Positions 14,057 through 16,276 of a stretch of 16,276 nt of DNA are shown here, piece after piece (within the stretch, counting starts at the first letter, position 1; every line of letters starts with the position of its first letter). The DNA lies in the NCBI GenBank assembly GCA_023402175.1, contig JAEXCN010000128.1:1-16276 (forward strand). Direction: 5' to 3'. Origin of the DNA: Pseudomonadota bacterium. Lineage in GTDB: Bacteria; Myxococcota_A; Polyangia; Polyangiales; Polyangiaceae. The translations under genes were made by a program, and so were the position numbers. Below the pieces are notes generated by a model. That model was not told the DNA's origin. It worked only from the letters and a program-made list of their open reading frames with translations, and searched no databases.

Positions 14057-15504
14057 GTCAGCTCTCCCGAACGAGTGAAGACCACGAGCGGCAGCGTCGC
14101 CTGACGCGTCCCGCGCGCGGGGTCCTGCCAGGCGACCGTCTGCCTGTGTCCGTCGTCGATGAGCGCTTCGCCGTCGTCCGACGCGAGGCTCATGTACGCG
14201 ACGAGCTCCGCGAGGCCGTGCTCGAGCGGATGAGCGTCGACGAGCTCGCCGAGCGACACCTGCGCCCGCGTCTGCAACATCTGCCGGATACGTGCCTGGA
14301 GCGCGCGCTTGTCGACGTGGATCTGCTCGAAGAGCGCGTCGGCCGAGATGAAGGCGTCGCCCTCGGTCACGGCGTGCTCACCGAGCCGGAGCTCGTGTGG
14401 CGGCTTGAAGAGCGGCCGCTCGAACGGGAGCTCGAGCGACGCGACGGCGTCGTCGAGCTCCATCGACAAGCGATCCGTCGGCTGATCGCGCAGGGCGAGC
14501 GCGTGGTGCTCGATGCCGTGGATCAGCTGCATGATGCGGCGGTTCTCGAGCCAGGTCTGATCGTCGAGGTAGCGCCGCAGCTGTCCCGACACGCGCGCGA
14601 CGGTTCGCTGTGTCACCTCGCCGGCGTCGAGCCAGTCGTGATGGACGCGCAGGAGGCGCCGATCGGGCTCGAGCTCGGCGACGGCAGGAACGGCGAGGAC
14701 CGTGTCGAGCATCGAGGTGAGCTCGTCCTGCCGCTCCGGCGACATGAGCAGGTCCCAGAACGCGCGGAAGCTCGCGCCCTGATCGGAGTCGCGGATCGCG
14801 TCGTGCTCGCCGAAGATCGCATCGAGGAGCGCGCCCTTCGATCCTTCCCACGTCGCGATGCGCTCGCGGATGTCGCGATCGAGATCGCGGAAGTTCTGCT
14901 CGACCTCGCGGAAGTCGGAGAGGAGCCCGCGGGCGAGCGCCGCCATCTGCTGGAAGCGATCCTTGATCTGCGCCGTGTCCATGAGGCGCACGTTCCCGGC
15001 GCGGACGTCGGCGATCTCGGCGTCGATCTTCGCGCGCCTCTTCTCGAGCTCCGCGATGCGCGAGTCGGGATCGAGCTCGGTCCCCTCGGTGATTTCCCGG
15101 AGCAGCTCGAAGACGATGCGAAAGCGCGACTCCGTCCCGACGAACGGCCGCTGCTTCAGGTTCGTGACCCACTCGATCGCCTTCTCGGTCGCAGAGGTGA
15201 CGTCGAACCAGGGCTCGTCGCCGTCGGGCGGGTAGTACTTGCGCAGCCAGGCGTGCTCGGCATCGGCCCACGTGTCGAGGTACTCCGAGGCGGAACGCGG
15301 GAAGCTGTCCGCGCCCTCGCGCTGCCGGAGCTGGAAGAGCCAGTCCTCGAGCCGAGCGACGAGCGACTGCTGGGGCATCGTCCGGACGTTCGGCTCGATG
15401 AACGTCGCGTGGAGGAAGCTGATGATCATCGGAGCGTGATCGGCGGCGAGGAGACGCCAGCCCGGATGGCTCCGCTTCATCGTCTCGAGGGTCGCGTGCT
15501 CCAT
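14053..15504 (-). CDS. jetA: Wadjet/MksF-type kleisin-like subunit JetA (DUF3375)
   Basis: The product has 483 residues, usual for DUF3375/JetA, the MukF-like kleisin that links JetB and the JetC heads. Family signatures are HPGWRLLAADHAPMIISFLH (14-33), IEPNVR (36-41), RLEDWLFQLRQ (about 50-60), EYLDTWAD, WLRKYYPP, VGTESRFRIVFELLREITEG (about 139-158), then RIAELEKRRAKIDAEI and DRFQQMAALARGLLSDFREV, and later SDQGASFRAFWDLLMS. I use ATG 15504. ATG 15480 is an in-frame alternative, neither start has a clear Shine-Dalgarno, and an in-frame TAG just upstream bars a longer version. It is first in the operon, so the promoter should lie in 15505-15785, where two hairpins sit. Confidence 0.92.
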   Translation of the reverse strand: MEHATLETMKRSHPGWRLLAADHAPMIISFLHATFIEPNVRTMPQQSLVARLEDWLFQLRQREGADSFPRSASEYLDTWADAEHAWLRKYYPPDGDEPWFDVTSATEKAIEWVTNLKQRPFVGTESRFRIVFELLREITEGTELDPDSRIAELEKRRAKIDAEIADVRAGNVRLMDTAQIKDRFQQMAALARGLLSDFREVEQNFRDLDRDIRERIATWEGSKGALLDAIFGEHDAIRDSDQGASFRAFWDLLMSPERQDELTSMLDTVLAVPAVAELEPDRRLLRVHHDWLDAGEVTQRTVARVSGQLRRYLDDQTWLENRRIMQLIHGIEHHALALRDQPTDRLSMELDDAVASLELPFERPLFKPPHELRLGEHAVTEGDAFISADALFEQIHVDKRALQARIRQMLQTRAQVSLGELVDAHPLEHGLAELVAYMSLASDDGEALIDDGHRQTVAWQDPARGTRQATLPLVVFTRSGELT

Positions 15505-15549
15505 CGGCGGCTACGCGACGGACGTAGCGCGGGGACACGATCGCGTCGT

Positions 15550-15577
15550 GCCGAGCTCGCTCTGCCAGGAGCTCGGC
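15550..15577. promoter_or_regulatory. Perfect 9-bp inverted repeat upstream of jetA
   Basis: GCCGAGCTC and GAGCTCGGC are separated by 10 nt and lie about 46 bp upstream of the jetA start. No T-tract follows on the minus strand, so an operator or leader hairpin is more likely than a terminator. Confidence 0.4.
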
Positions 15578-15725
15578 GGATCGTCACGCTCGAGGCGATG
15601 TCATCGCTTCGGCAGGTCGCCCTCGTCGTTGGGGGATGTCGCAATCTTTCGACGCCGGGCGCGTCGATCCGACTACGACTCGCCCGTCGACGACGAGGGT
15701 GGCGCCTCCCTAGCGCCGCTTGTGT

Positions 15726-15752
15726 CCTTGTTGAGTGAACGAGGAAACAAGG
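15726..15752 (-). terminator. Possible hairpin after the transglutaminase-like gene
   Basis: CCTTGTT and AACAAGG (7-bp stem, 13-nt loop) lie 34 bp past the stop codon of the upstream minus-strand gene. No U-run follows, so termination is only suggested by position. Confidence 0.25.
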
Positions 15753-15785
15753 GCGGTAACCTCCGCCGAGCGCCGCGCGTTCGAT

Positions 15786-16276
15786 TCAGCGCGACGGATT
15801 CGCGTTCGCTTGCACCGATGCCACGTGGGCGTAGGTGCCCGCCTCTTTGTCGTTGGCGAAGAGATGGACGTCGTAAGTGCCCGTCGCCGGGAACTCACAT
15901 CGCGCTCGTACCTGCCGGGCCTGAGAGGATGTCGTGCAGTCGGTCCGCATGTTCCCTTGCGGCGCGCTTCGCGGCTCGAAGGTGGCGAGGATGAAGACCG
16001 ATCGCGGATTGTCGACGACGAGCTCGAGCGAGCTGCCCGTCGACACCTGCGATCGATCGGGCGAGACGAGCTCGAGCCCGTACGCCACGAACGCCGGCGT
16101 CACGACGGGCCTTCGGAAGAACTCGGCGCGCGAGAGCGGACGCTCCAGCAGCTGCCACTTGTCCTGATCGGGAAAGTGCGAATTCACGAACAGCTCGGGT
16201 GGAGCAAAGAGGTACTCGGTCGAGTAGTGTTTCTCGAATACGCCGTCGTTCGGATGTCCGGCGTCCCACGTCGCGT
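15786..16276 (-). CDS. Transglutaminase-like (kyphoscoliosis peptidase-type) protein, C-terminal 162 residues
   Basis: An open frame enters from the right edge and stops at 15786. The first visible codons read ATWDAGHPNDG, matching the D-x-T-W-x-A-G segment of the transglutaminase core where Asp of the Cys-His-Asp triad sits. The codon for that Asp is cut by the edge, but its last two bases (AC) are compatible with Asp. The protein continues with EYLFAPPELFVNSHFPDQ and KWQLLERPLSRAEFFRRP, typical of bacterial KY-like transglutaminase proteins (PPE-F-x-x-x-HFP-x-x-x-x-WQLL). A C-terminal Ig-like beta domain ends in FPATGTYDVHLFAND. The catalytic Cys and His lie outside the window. A GTG inside the frame at 16187 is not a real start. 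Likely role: a cell-surface or secreted cysteine protease or cross-linking domain. It lies 281 bp upstream of jetA on the same strand. Confidence 0.75.
   Translation of the reverse strand, partial: ATWDAGHPNDGVFEKHYSTEYLFAPPELFVNSHFPDQDKWQLLERPLSRAEFFRRPVVTPAFVAYGLELVSPDRSQVSTGSSLELVVDNPRSVFILATFEPRSAPQGNMRTDCTTSSQARQVRARCEFPATGTYDVHLFANDKEAGTYAHVASVQANANPSR

Overview
The window is strongly GC-rich, with G or C at most third codon positions. It is packed with predicted lipoproteins whose signal peptides are followed by Asp/Ala/Gly/Pro-rich linkers. It also holds a GAF-like LuxR regulator and a collagen-like lipoprotein. Together these point to a myxobacterium, most likely of the Polyangiales type. 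That placement is inferred from style and rests on no marker gene.

Layout. (1) 1-779, minus strand: a secreted lipoprotein cut by the left edge. (2) 780-1239: a divergent intergenic region with a six-unit 15/16-bp tandem repeat next to the lipoprotein and two perfect inverted repeats next to the regulator gene. (3) 1240-8574, plus strand: a regulator with two consecutive LuxR-type HTH domains; an unknown lipoprotein translationally coupled to an S33-type alpha/beta hydrolase lipoprotein; the C-terminal half of a cytochrome P450 with its own good Shine-Dalgarno; an S41 (tail-specific protease-like) lipoprotein; and an unknown 98-residue protein. (4) 8584-9885, minus strand: a collagen-like lipoprotein with a glycine-rich repeat domain, convergent with the preceding gene. 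(5) 10050-15504, minus strand: a tightly overlapping jetA-jetB-jetC operon (MksF/MksE/MksB, a Wadjet-type condensin). (6) 15786-16276, minus strand: the C-terminus of a transglutaminase-like protein of the kyphoscoliosis-peptidase type, cut by the right edge.

How the genes work together. JetA, JetB and JetC are the kleisin-like, MukE-like and SMC-like subunits of a Wadjet complex. In Wadjet this complex loads on and extrudes small circular DNA, which the nuclease JetD (MksG) then cleaves. All ATPase motifs of JetC are present, but no jetD-like gene lies on either side within the window. Where jetD would be expected, the next gene is the collagen-like lipoprotein. This is either a nuclease-less MksBEF condensin or a Wadjet whose nuclease is encoded elsewhere or replaced. 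The rest reads as an envelope or secreted-protein neighbourhood (two lipoprotein hydrolases/proteases and several lipoproteins) beside a LuxR-type regulator. The truncated P450 suggests past rearrangement.

Most worth following: the jetABC operon without jetD, the half P450, the six-unit repeat array upstream of the left lipoprotein, the double-HTH regulator, and the collagen plus glycine-rich lipoprotein.
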